This document shows, in pieces, positions 45,934 to 56,114 of a stretch of DNA of 64,000 nucleotides. Below the pieces are notes generated by a model. It did no database searches. It had not been told where the DNA came from and worked only from the letters and a program-made list of their open reading frames with translations. Source of the DNA: Amphibalanus amphitrite (lineage: Eukaryota > Arthropoda > Thecostraca > Balanomorpha > Balanidae); assembly GCF_019059575.1 (NCBI RefSeq), contig NW_024881704.1, forward strand, positions 496,001 through 560,000, read 5' to 3'. The first letter of the stretch is position 1. Each line of letters opens with the position of its first letter. The translations under genes were made by a program, and so were the position numbers.

Positions 45934-46275
45934 CTCAAAAAATTGAGCGCTCAAAAAATTGAGTGGGCCCCATTATGAAGGAATAGGCGAAACGATGGTA
46001 TTTTACAATGCCTTTAGCGTCGCACTACGGCAAATATCGTATCCAAATAAGGTATCAATGGCAAGAGAGAACAACAAGGTTTCTTCTCGAACACTCGCCG
46101 TAATAATTTATATCGGTGTTCTTGGAAAGAAAGTACCCTAAAGACGCTCAACTTTTTGAGCGCCACTTCTCGTTCGGGACCGCGATACTCAATAAATTGA
46201 GCGCCACGACAGACGACAGTCAGCTGGCACTCAAAAAATTGAGTGCCGGCCAGCATCTACACTCAATTTTTTGAG
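45934..46275. repeat. Six CTCAA-N4-TTGAG palindromes, left end
   Basis: Copies at 45934, 45950, 46147, 46188, 46230 and 46262, each 14 bp. The first two are in the terminal inverted repeat, the others subterminal. They look like binding sites for a dimeric protein, by analogy with transposase subterminal motifs. Confidence 0.9.
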
Positions 46276-47019
46276 CGTTCTCCGTGACATGTGAAGCCGG
46301 TACTGGCTGCCTTTTTTGATGTTATGTTCGTTGAAATACGTTAAACTGAGTTGAAAAAAGATATGCAGGAAGTTGAATGCTACGTGGTACCTAAACGTTT
46401 CACAAACCCATGGCATCATGTCACGTTTTCCGCTAGTGGTTTTATCGGTCGCCTTTCGGATTCGGCACACCTCAAATAATTAAACAGGGCTTGAATAATC
46501 CGCATGAATACTGTATTGATATTCTCTGACTGTAGTGGGAGAAGGGAATGCGTGAATACAGAAAGATATCCACCCACGCTTGAATATTGGAGAATTATAG
46601 CAGGAAAAACTGTATTGCCACGGTTACAACTTACAAGGCCATTGGCCGCAAACAAACAGAAATACTATACAATGTGGGTTAGATTCACAAACATCATCAA
46701 GTGTGGATCACAGAGACGAGCAAAACGACATCACATTATCGCATGCCAGCCCGACCTCATTGGAACCGGGTGACCTGCGACCGGAACCTGCGTCTTGCCA
46801 GCATACATCACGAAAGCAGGAGGCAACGTCTTAATGCTTTGATCCAAAATATGCCATATAACAAATGATAAACGACCTAAGCTCGGACTAAGCTAATCAT
46901 TATCAAATCCTTAACATGTAAAGGACGAATGGAAACATCGAGTATCAGACCAGCAGTAGCATAGCAACCCTATCACATCACAAAGAACACGCGGCATTAT
47001 CAGACAGCCGTTTTGTTAT

Positions 47020-47560
47020 CGGACTACAGGGCGTGGTAGCAGACCAGCTGCGAGGTAGCGGCGTGCGCAAAAGGGCGCGGGCACACCTTCATGTGACCGT
47101 GCGGACAGTGCACGCCCGGCGTCACATAGTGGGCGGCATCGGGCTGTCCCGGGCCAGCGTGCCCAGCCGTCGAAGCCGCACAGGTTGTCGGCGCATGTGG
47201 GCGCGCGCGGTCACCACGGCCAGCTGCTCACCGCCAGCACAGACTGCGCAGCGTCGCCGCTCCGCCGGCCAGAACACGCAGACAACCCTTCTTGCAGTTG
47301 CACAACACGTCGCCAAGCTCATTCACCTGCTCCACCACGTTGTTGACGTCACCGAGTCGTTCAAGTTGTGGCTCGTGCCGCCGAGCATGACCTGCCCGAT
47401 CGGACACGGGTCAGCGGCTTCTGCTCCAGCGAAGTCTTCATCTTGGTGACGTCTTGCTGATCTCCACAAAGGCTGAGCAGATGACCTTACCCACAGGGAC
47501 GGCCGACGTCCTCGCCAGCAACCGCTTGGTTGTGCAGATCTGCCGAAAAAAGAAAAGCTG
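47020..47560. other. GC-rich passenger segment in the 3.3-kb element
   Basis: This patch is far richer in GC and CpG than the rest of the element. A 138-codon plus-strand frame covers most of it, and minus-strand frames also run open in pieces (for example QICTTKRLLARTSAVPVG and VNELGDVLCNCKKGCL). I recognise neither. It may be a captured host fragment, now degenerate, or the remains of the element's own gene. Confidence 0.35.
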
Positions 47561-49110
47561 TTGGTGATCTCAAATGATTTTCTTCTTTATGCAGTGGAAC
47601 AAAATGGAAAATATGTCATACAACAAGAACTAAAAAAAGATGAATGGGTGCAACATTGTTAAAATTCTTCATTGAGTGAATTCTGCAAATGCTTTTGATG
47701 AAATGTGTGGTGATTATAAGGATCAACAGACCACTTTACTATAAAACTGCTCAGGATTCCCTGTCTGGACCTGTCAAAAAAAGTCCTGACTGCACACCAA
47801 CAATGAGCATTTAATCCGAAACCTCTACCAGGTACCTAGGGATAATTAAATACAGGAAAATATTTCACATCATACAAATAAAAACCTTTACTATATTGAA
47901 ACTGAAAATGTGATGTCGATCCAGTGACCTAAGGGTCTCAAAGTATGAATAATGAATTAATCTATATTATAAATATGGTGGTGACTGCCGACTGGCAACC
48001 TAGACCTTGAAAGTGGCCTTGCTTTTCCGTTGACTCCGATCCTCCAGATGGAAATTATATAAAGGATCATTTTTATCTTATTTCATATGAGCCAGTCAGC
48101 AAAGTAGCTATCCTGTTTCAGCATTCACACACACAATAGTTGACTGTCAGTCTGTCATGCTGCCAGTGTTCTGAAGTAACGAAGGAGTTGAGTTTTGTTG
48201 ATTATAAATTGTGATGTTATGTAAAGGACTGGAAAATGAATGTGAAAACTATGAAAACATATTGGCAGAATATTTTCACTTACTATCAGGACATATGGAT
48301 AGAGAATACATTCAAATTCACATGAAATGCCAAATTTCAAGGTACTCAATCACTGATAGCAGTGGACTATCATGTGTTAATGTCAATTATATGAAAGTTA
48401 AGACTGAAACTACCTTTTACCTTATCATACCTAATGAAAAATTGTGTGAATAAAACATTCACAGCTTCTTTGAAGCACTTGGACCACTAAAAAGCAAAAA
48501 TTTTCACGTAAATATGTTGTGTCTCCTTCCTTCAAAACATCATATCGGATGGCGCCACTTTCGTAGACAGTTTCTTATCTGCACGCAAATCGAGGAAAAC
48601 GTGAATTGATTGACGTTTACGTGTTTCCAAATTTAAAATTACAGCATATTCAAACTTTTCCTTGTACCTTTTAACATCTATGTATAACTAAAACGATAAA
48701 AACTTACCTTCAACACAATGACGACGACAACCACGCGACCCGAGACATCGCGACGAAATAAACAAACGGCGCCGCCACACGAAAAATATTCTCCGATACG
48801 GGTAATGTGAAATTGAGTCGCAATCATTTTTGGTAGTATGAAAAATGCTCTTTCCAACAGAACCCTAGTAAAAAACGTGAATTGACAAAAAATCACTTTT
48901 ATTTCAATATAAATATTGGCCTGTTTTTAAGTCATCCTGGCATGCCGTAAGATTTCGACCTATAAATTGGTGTTCCCCCAATCATTGAAGCCTGAGCAGT
49001 GAAAAATATGAAAGCCTAATCTGTTTTGCATCATTAGTCATTCTCCTAGGGTGTTGCCATTTCTCCCTGGGTGTTGCGAGTTGCTTTTGCAAAACGTGTT
49101 CCTGAAACGG

Positions 49111-49194
49111 CTCAATTTTTTGAGCCCTCAGCATTACGCCTATGGGAGCCTCTGACGTCACACGCTCAATATTTTGAGCGCTCAATAATTTGAG
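49111..49194. repeat. Three CTCAA-N4-TTGAG palindromes, right end
   Basis: Copies at 49111, 49165 and 49181. The last two mirror the left terminal pair with the same 16-bp spacing. Confidence 0.9.
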
Positions 49195-49684
49195 CTTTTC
49201 CCCCTTGTGCGTGGGACTGACATGTTTTGGTCAGATTTTCGCAATTAACGCGAAAAATTGCCCAAAACACTTTTTAAATTTCAAAATTGAAAAAAAAAAA
49301 TATTTACAAAAATGACGTGAAAGTGACCGTTTTCAACGTGTAAATTTAAAACGCTCTAGCGCAGCCATTTTTGAAGAAATCGACTTCAAATTTTGCACAC
49401 GTGTTCATCAACCATATTTGTTCAACATATATTTCGGTTTTGTGAAAATTTTGAAAATTTCTTATATTTTTCTCTTGAAAAAGAGGTAAAGCTTCGCTAC
49501 GATCGGCCTTCCGATCGACCGAGAAGATTCGTAAAGTTAGTTCGTATCTTCACCATTTGCGATACAACTTGCGTATCTACTTAGCCTACGATGTGATGGA
49601 TCCCTCCAATATCTGTTCCGATTCAACTTACGTTTGATCGTAACTGCGAGGTGCCTTGCGATCACATGGATCCCCCCAGCCCAT

Positions 49685-50314
49685 GAATAAAATTTACCAT
49701 TCGCAACGCCAACATGTCATTGCTAACCTGCATTCAACAGGCTGCTCATGAACAAAAATAACTATTGGCCATCAGGCTGTAATGCATCACCGACATCTGA
49801 CGTCACTGGACCAATCTCAGTGGGATATTTTGGTCCACTAGTACTACGGGTCACAAAGTTCACAAGAAAATCTAGTACACCATAGTCGTCGAGGCTTCAC
49901 ATCTGCCAACGGCCAAACACTGCGGAAAACTAGGAGACCAGCGTGGAACGGGGCCACGGACGTCAACAGAAACGAAAATGGAGGCAAGCGAGCGGCATTA
50001 CGTAGACAGACCACACTTGGGGAGCCGCGGTTACCTCTTGGCACAGGCCCGGGCTCGTTTCCGAAAGACGTTAGCTCCAATTTCGCCACAATATGCATGC
50101 CGACAAAAGAAGATGGATGGAATTCTAAACAAAGCATCCGGTCGCCTGAAGAGGAAAAATTAGCAGGGTCTATTTGGGGTCCCGGAAAGGTAAGGTCGTC
50201 ATTCGCTCTCAGTACCACATGAGAGCTCGTCGGTGGGGGTAGGTAGAAATTCCTCTGGCTTCTCGTGCCAGTCGAGGGAACAGAATGGGACCCTTCAACA
50301 TTTTGAAAGCCTTA
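49685..50314. other. Spacer, no gene recognised
   Basis: Unique sequence with no coding signal between the 6.1-kb element and a MITE. Confidence 0.4.
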
Positions 50315-50322
50315 GTCACTGA

Positions 50323-50473
50323 CAGTAACGGCGAAACACCTTCAATTAAGGGGGGGGGCACTGCCGACTTTTGATCCCATTCTTTCCATGCAACGCCCAA
50401 AGGACTAATGTTAAAATGCCCAAGTCAAAGGGGGGCACGGTGCCCCGGTGCCCTCCCCGTTTTGCCGCCTATG
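50323..50473 (+). mobile_element. hAT-type MITE, family 1 copy c (151 bp)
   Basis: The same element as at 7098 and 8504, in the same orientation, with slightly diverged ends (CAGTAACGGCGAAAC and GTTTTGCCGCCTATG). The 8-bp target duplication GTCACTGA is perfect at 50315-50322 and 50474-50481. Confidence 0.92.
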
Positions 50474-50481
50474 GTCACTGA

Positions 50482-53460
50482 GAAACCTTGTGCAATGCCA
50501 AGGTCCAACTGATCACTGGGTCAGTGATTATTTACGCTGTTGAAAATGTTGCAGGCGAAACAAAGAAACCTCCATTCCAAGTATGTTTCAAAGCCTTTAA
50601 TTTCCCACCATTGGCTTTAAAAAACGTGATCTTACTTGGCGGAATTGCCTGACTAATGCTGATGAAATCCGTAAGAAGTTACAAGCATGGACAAAATGAC
50701 GCGGCAGGAACATAACTCTCGAAAGATTTTGGACGACAGACAGAAAGCCTCTAAAGCTAAGCAGCACCCACAACATTTGTAAGTTTGTAAAAAATATACA
50801 CTAAAACGAATGAATGTTTGATTTACCTGATTCACCTGAGGTGTTAGCCCTCAGCCGACGGAAAATGTTCACAGCCGCAGCAGCACACATATTAATGCCA
50901 GTTAATTATTAACTTATCCATAATAAAATAAAAGCACATTTGACGGTATCGTTTGCTCAAGGGGCTTTCCCTTGCACCTACAATCACGACACATTAGGAT
51001 TGTCGGAAATCCGTTTCCGTGCCAAAGGGAGTTCCAACCTGTCCCGATTTAACACAGTCGGCCGCCGGTTGGGTCCACAAAGTTTCGCGAATTGGCACGT
51101 CAAGTTGATCCCGGCCGCTTTCAAACGGCGCGGCGAGCGGCCCCCGGCAAAGGCGGCCGCCCACGCCGGCCGCTATTTCGGGACACCCTAATAATACCAC
51201 CGGGAGAGCAATCAGAACGTGCGAAAGGTCGCTACCGGCCGGCCGTTCGTCTGTGGCCGCAGACTTCAGCCTTCACGGCGGAAATAAATCGCTCCGCTGG
51301 CATTTCACCCGTTAGGTGATTGGGTCAGCAACTAAAAACAGGTCCCCCGTGAATGGATCAGAGCGGTATGTTGGAAAATAGAGAGCGAGCGTCATTTCAT
51401 TGAGGGTAGCGTAACAATCGCATCTTGACGAGGTTCGATGGCCGGCATTCGGCGGTCGTCTCGACATATGATTCCATTTTGATAAGCGGTATAATTAAAA
51501 TAGCTGACACAAATGTATACGCAAAATTAAAAATACCAAACGCATCTGTTGTAGCAAAAATGCACCCCGAATCGGTGTACGTAAACAGTGACATTGTGTA
51601 ACAGTCCTGAGTTGCACTTAGCTTAAGCAGCAAGTACACATGATTGTTGGAGCTTTGCAAAGAAAAAAAATCGAAAAGAATTAGCATTGCTGAACAGACC
51701 TGCTCGTTACACTTGCTTTATGAAAAAATGAAAAGAAGAAATATTGTGCTATTACATTAGCGTGATAATTATGCACCATGCAATAGACAACTTATTTTTT
51801 TCGGCAGTGCAAGAAAAGCGACCGCCTAAGATCAGCACAATCAGAATCCAACGTTTAGGCACTAATGCAACATATCAGCGAAAACTGCTTTTCATCACGA
51901 GAACACGCCAAGCTTGTTTTCATGAGTTTCTACGAAACGCATGGCGTATGTATATGCCTAAGGCCACCAGATGCCCATGGAAAAAAATCCAGCGGAGGCC
52001 AACGAAACTGGTTCCTGAGATGATACACGATTTAATAAAGAACGGCACTAGGATATGCGGCCGTCACACTGACCCATAGAGAACTCGAAATCCGTTAGCG
52101 TCGTTATCTACCAGACCATCCGCGATCCACTGAGGCGATCCCAGCCTATACCGGATCCACTGGTGACAAGGCGGATCTCCAGCAACCTCTAACAGGTTGC
52201 TGGAGATCCGCTCTCAGTCTGAGTTCACTTTCAGAGAAGGAGCACGGTTCAGGTGACTATTTCTCAGTCGCTCCAGCCAGTAGCGATGGTAGACTGTCTG
52301 GGGGTTTATAGCTGAATCCTTCATGGAATCCCTCAGCCCGGGATCGGCTTTTATTGGGGACCAACACCTACAAGTCGGCCTTTAATCGCCAATCCGTTGC
52401 CAGAACATCCAAAGCTCCACTGATATGATCATTCATGGTACACCAGTCTATAAATCCCGTGAACAAGTAGGTACGAATTACGATAGAAGATGAGACAAAG
52501 GAAGCGTGACGTAGTGAAGGTAGACAACAAAATATAGTAAAAGTTAGGCAAAGAAACAATTAGCATTTCTCCATTTTTATCCCGTCTAGCCATTTGGAAG
52601 TGAGCACTTTGTGAAATTCGACATTCATTACCTGCGCACTGGCGTGAACTGCACCCGGATCCCTATAATCACAGCCCATTCTTTTAGCCCCACAAACAGG
52701 TAAATCTAGCCTACACCAGTGATTGACTCTTCACGCGAGCAGCTCAGACGCCCACATAGGTACCACAGCGACTACCGAGCCCCTGACCGGCCTCGCCCGA
52801 GCGTTTCCGCTACATTGAACCCAGAATAGACCATCAGCAAATGGTGTCGACTTGAAGTTAAACTCCACAAAACCCGGAACTGCCGTTGGCCATTTTTTCG
52901 GGGCGGTACGGAGCGGATGAAACTCATCTCGGTGTGGGCAGGCATTGTGCGGAGTGAATCCAGGATACGGCGGGATGAACGCAGGGGAAATATGACGGCG
53001 ACGGATTCACCGGGGCTATTTTTGGCCACGATCAGCGGCTAAGACAGCTCACAAGCGATCGAGCATTATGGTATTACGGCCGTACAGGAAGCACTCGCAA
53101 ATATAGGATCCCAAATAGGTACATAAGTATTGAGTAAGTAAATGCGCAATGCACATTAGACTTACGACCATAGGTTGGTATAAAACCTATTTGTAAGGAG
53201 TATTCACTTGCTCGCCGCGTATCTAGGGTAAAGATAGCACACATGATGCGCATTTAGTTCGAAAAAGAAGATATATATGCGATCAATCGCAGCTTTTACC
53301 GAGATCACCCGGCGAAGTCAAATCCGATGGAGTTACCAAACCAATGACAAACACAACCCTTTGATATTCCTTCAATACGATTTTATCTCGAACAACCGAT
53401 GAATAAAGACACTGAAGTCAGTAGCAGAGTTCGATCGATCCTCCCAGCACTATCGCTTAC
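50482..53460. other. Intronic sequence; one long perfect hairpin, no gene
   Basis: Nothing coding was recognised. A CpG-rich patch at 51.05-51.3 kb carries chance frames. The hairpin at 52171-52211 is listed separately. Confidence 0.4.
52171..52211. repeat. Perfect 18-bp inverted repeat with 5-nt loop
   Basis: The arms GCGGATCTCCAGCAACCT and AGGTTGCTGGAGATCCGC are exact complements around CTAAC. A perfect 18-bp stem is unlikely by chance in 64 kb. It could be a recent snap-back duplication, a foldback relic or a structured RNA. The stem is shorter than a usual microRNA precursor. Confidence 0.9.
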
Positions 53461-53839
53461 CTGTCTGTGTCGCCGGCGGTGGCGGCGCCCCGGACGGTCC
53501 GGCCTGGACGCCGGACGGTCCGGGCGGACTGGGCGCTGCCGCTCTCAGCTCGGTGGCGGGGGGCGAGTGCAGGGGGCTGCGGCCGGCCGGGGCTGGGTCA
53601 GGCGCAGAGGCGGCCGCCGGCTCCATCACCGGGGCCTGCGTACCGGCGGGCTCGGCTGCGGCAGCGCGGGGTGGAGGCGAGTCAGTGGACAGCGGCGGGG
53701 GGGGGGGGCGGAGGTGCGATAGAGGGGGTAGTTGGCGGTCCTCGCTGCTCAGATGGCGACACAGACGTGCGTCTCTCAACACGGCAGTCCGGCAGCAATG
53801 ATAAGCAGGGTCGGAGCTCTTTTCGAGCGTCAGTCTCAT
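53461..53839 (-). CDS. Proline-rich exon of ZC3H12/Regnase-like gene (5' boundary uncertain)
   Basis: On the minus strand an open frame ends at a perfect donor (GACACAGACAG|GTAAGCG) in phase 1, matching the next exon (28219-28284) by a split Asp codon. The translated region is Pro/Ala/Ser-rich (HLRPPPPPLSTDSPPPRAAA through PSGAPPPPATQT), as expected of a disordered segment before the C-terminal domain in ZC3H12 proteins. The frame is open from about 53850, but the real acceptor is probably inside. GCCATCTGAGCAG|CGAGG would start the exon at 53744. The plus strand is also open because of GC richness. No upstream exon with the NYN nuclease or CCCH zinc finger was found, so the gene identity rests on the downstream exons. 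Confidence 0.45.
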
Positions 53840-53895
53840 ATTTGTCCTTGGCTATGCCAAGGCTGGGAGGTGGTTATTGAATAACCTGTCCACCG

Positions 53896-56109
53896 CACTA
53901 TGGTTGGAAACGGCCTCACGGATGGCCGGGGGTCAACGCGAAAAAATGTTTTGCCCATAACTTGTTAATGCGTAGACCGACTGCGATGAAACTTTGCATG
54001 GGTATACCAGTGTCTTTCGTGCATCATACAGTAACTCAGAAATGACGAGGTCACGTCACGTCTTGCGTCTGTGACGTCATCATTGCAAGTATGTCATAAG
54101 TCGCCTATGTCTTTCGTTATGTTATCGATATCGCGAGGCATTTTGAACATGTTTTGAATACTGCTATTACTGAATGGATATTGTTGTTATGCTTTAGGGC
54201 GAGAAATATCAACGTAGTGACGCACAGTGTCTTACTATTGGTCATAAAGGGTAAAAAATTTGGAGAAAGAGTATTTATGATTTTTTTTAGATTGGGCAAA
54301 AAAGTAAGAAATAAAATGACGATCAAATGACAAAACATGCGTCAGATTAACCCGGCAGTTGCTGGGGTATTTCCCCATCCGCCGTTTGCCGGGGAGGGGG
54401 GCGTTCAACGCCCCCAGCCGATAACTCGCGAACAAATAGGCGCAGCGAAACGCACGAGGCGCGGCAAACAAAAGAAAAACGCGACGAGACGATTCACATG
54501 AATACTTTAAAGCTGAATTTCGAGGTCACAGGTCGGGTCAAGGTCAGGTCAAACACTTGAAATCGGGCTTTCAGTAGCATGGACTTTAGAACCTCGCAAT
54601 CGGTGCCTCGCGTTTCGCGTTTCGATTATATCGTCATCAGTTGGTCCTAAATAAATTCAGTCATCAGTTGGTCCTAAACAATCTGTCACAACTGTCACAA
54701 CTGTCACAACCCTTCATATAAGTGCTAAAAGAGTGTCAGATCAATGTAGGGGTCAGTCAAGCATAGGCCACTGGCCAGGGTCAAAGTCAGGTCAATCAGG
54801 TAAGCACATAACCCCGAAAATTAAAACTGGTACCTATTCGCAGCCCATGCATGACACATGTTTTATGGGTACTTTTGGGCGTAGAACACGATGGTGACAT
54901 TCATTTTATCATACGAGTACGTGGCTGGTTGAAAAAAAAGATCAATTTCAGAAATGCATGCGTCATGGTCGTGAAGTAGTCACGAGAAATTGCCAACATT
55001 CAGTTCAAGATTTTGGAAAATGTAGAACGATGATCAAAAACCATAGATAGCCATTTGATTTGCCATGGTATTGGCAGTGTAATGGAGTTTACAGCATGTC
55101 TGTATGTCTGTTCTGTCAGTGGATATCCATATCCATACTCCAGGATATCCATACACGTTTGCACGATATTCATACTCCAGGTGCAGGGGCGAGCAGTTAC
55201 TTCTTACGAGGGGTGCGGAGTCGAAGTCAGAGTCGGAGTCGGAGTCGGAGTCAGAGTCGCCCAGAGTCGTGGCAACGAGCCAGGAGTCGGAGTCGGAGTC
55301 GGGGTCGGTCAGGAGCCCGCAGTGGAAGTCGGAGTCGGTCCGAATCGGAACAGCTCCATCGCGACTCCCAAACACTGGCAGGGGTCCGGAGTCGGGGACA
55401 GAGTCGGCCGGAGTCATGGCAACGAGTCAGGAGTCGGAGTCGTAGTCGGAGTCGGATTTGGCGCCACCACGAATCCGCAACCCTGCTTCTTACCATCATT
55501 TATAAGGATAAGCGATTGCAAGACTGACGAGCCGACCTGGTGCTAACGAAGCGACGGGTAGGTACGCCTCAGGAGATGAAGCTTCACGGACGATTTTGCG
55601 CACAAGTGCGCAGTCTGCTTTTACGTTCCCCTTACGCAGAATTGAACAGAGATTTATTCTGCCAAAAAGCTCAATGGAGGTCGATGGAGAACTTTTTGTA
55701 TGTCCAATGAAACATAAACGCAATTTTGCAAATATTGCTGTGGTGACACTGCAAACATAATGCAATGCCGTTCCTGATTTTGAACACGCATGGGAAAAAG
55801 AGTCGCTCCACTCGATAGCCAACATAACAAGGATTATTTTGATATATAATAATCCAGTTTTACAACGTCATGGAGGTACTCCACATGCTATCACCAGCGC
55901 GGTTGTTTAAACCTTTGACGGCGCACCAAAAAAGTCACTGTCAGAAACTCCCGATTCCACGTACAATAATGGAGACTAAATGCGCAACTAAATAATTTTT
56001 TCTGCCCAATTCAAAACATTTCATCAATTTCCAACAAAATGACACCCCAAATATACATATATTCCGAAATTGCCCACGGCCATCCGTGAGGCCGTTTCCA
56101 ACCATAGTG
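53896..56109. mobile_element. Non-autonomous Transib transposon (2.2 kb)
   Basis: The inverted termini start CACTATGGTTGGAAACGGCC and are identical over 33 bp. The target duplication is the 5-bp, GC-rich CACCG (53891-53895 and 56110-56114). CACTATGG-type ends with a 5-bp GC-rich duplication are the signature of Transib, the superfamily related to RAG1. No transposase reading frame is present. The interior holds AGGTCA-type motifs (54522-54550), a 9-bp repeat (CTGTCACAA three times), a duplicated GTCATCAGTTGGTCCTAAA near 54630-54680 and a GGAGTC microsatellite. TTAACCCGGCAG at 54349 may be one end of another insertion, but its partner was not found. Confidence 0.88.
55205..55470. repeat. (GGAGTC)n microsatellite in three blocks
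   Basis: Hexamer GTCGGA/AGTCGG repeats are interrupted by a recurring phrase (AGAGTCGTGGCAACGAGCCA and relatives), so the locus is a higher-order repeat. It creates Ser-Arg/Glu-Ser/Asp-Ser dipeptide frames on both strands that are not genes. It lies inside the Transib element. Confidence 0.92.
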
Positions 56110-56114
56110 CACCG

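Larger units (their letters stand above)
45909..49219. mobile_element. 3.3-kb inverted-repeat element with palindromic subterminal sites
   Basis: The outer 55 bp are inverted repeats matching at about 52 positions, beginning CAGTCCCACGCACAAGGGGG. A 4-bp target duplication ACAT flanks it (45905-45908 and 49220-49223). Each inverted repeat ends in two copies of CTCAA-N4-TTGAG spaced 16 bp apart, and further copies follow inward. I could not recognise a transposase. The interior contains a GC-rich passenger (47.0-47.5 kb) and an AT-rich, CpG-poor part (47.55-48.5 kb). A 4-bp duplication occurs in Academ, Chapaev, Ginger and Sola groups, so the superfamily is open. Confidence 0.85.
43601..49682. 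mobile_element. 6.1-kb inverted-repeat DNA transposon (ISL2EU-like?), with nested insertion
   Basis: Termini GGGCTGGGGGGATCC are perfect 15-bp inverted repeats flanked by AT on both sides. Similarity continues inward imperfectly for about 200 bp: ATCGTAAG versus ATCGCAAG, TACGTAAGTTGTTTCGCA versus TACGCAAGTTGTATCGCA, and CTTCTC..GATCGGAAG at both ends. An AT dinucleotide duplication points to ISL2EU within the PIF/Harbinger group, but no transposase core is visible, so the family is tentative. It carries a 21-bp minisatellite and a complete 3.3-kb inverted-repeat element (45909-49219), which must have arrived later. Without that insertion it would be about 2.8 kb. Confidence 0.75.

Noticed and set aside
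54349-54420. TTAACCCGGCAG as the left end of a second piggyBac-like element
   Set aside because: No matching inverted end with TTAA was found to the right within the Transib element.
55055-55546. SR-rich and acidic repeat ORFs near 55.1-55.5 kb
   Set aside because: Translation of a GGAGTC microsatellite in all frames.
55520-55550. VGSSVLQ-like frame as the missing NMT C-terminal exon
   Set aside because: It does not match VGLVLQ-stop, has no stop after Gln, and lies inside the Transib element.
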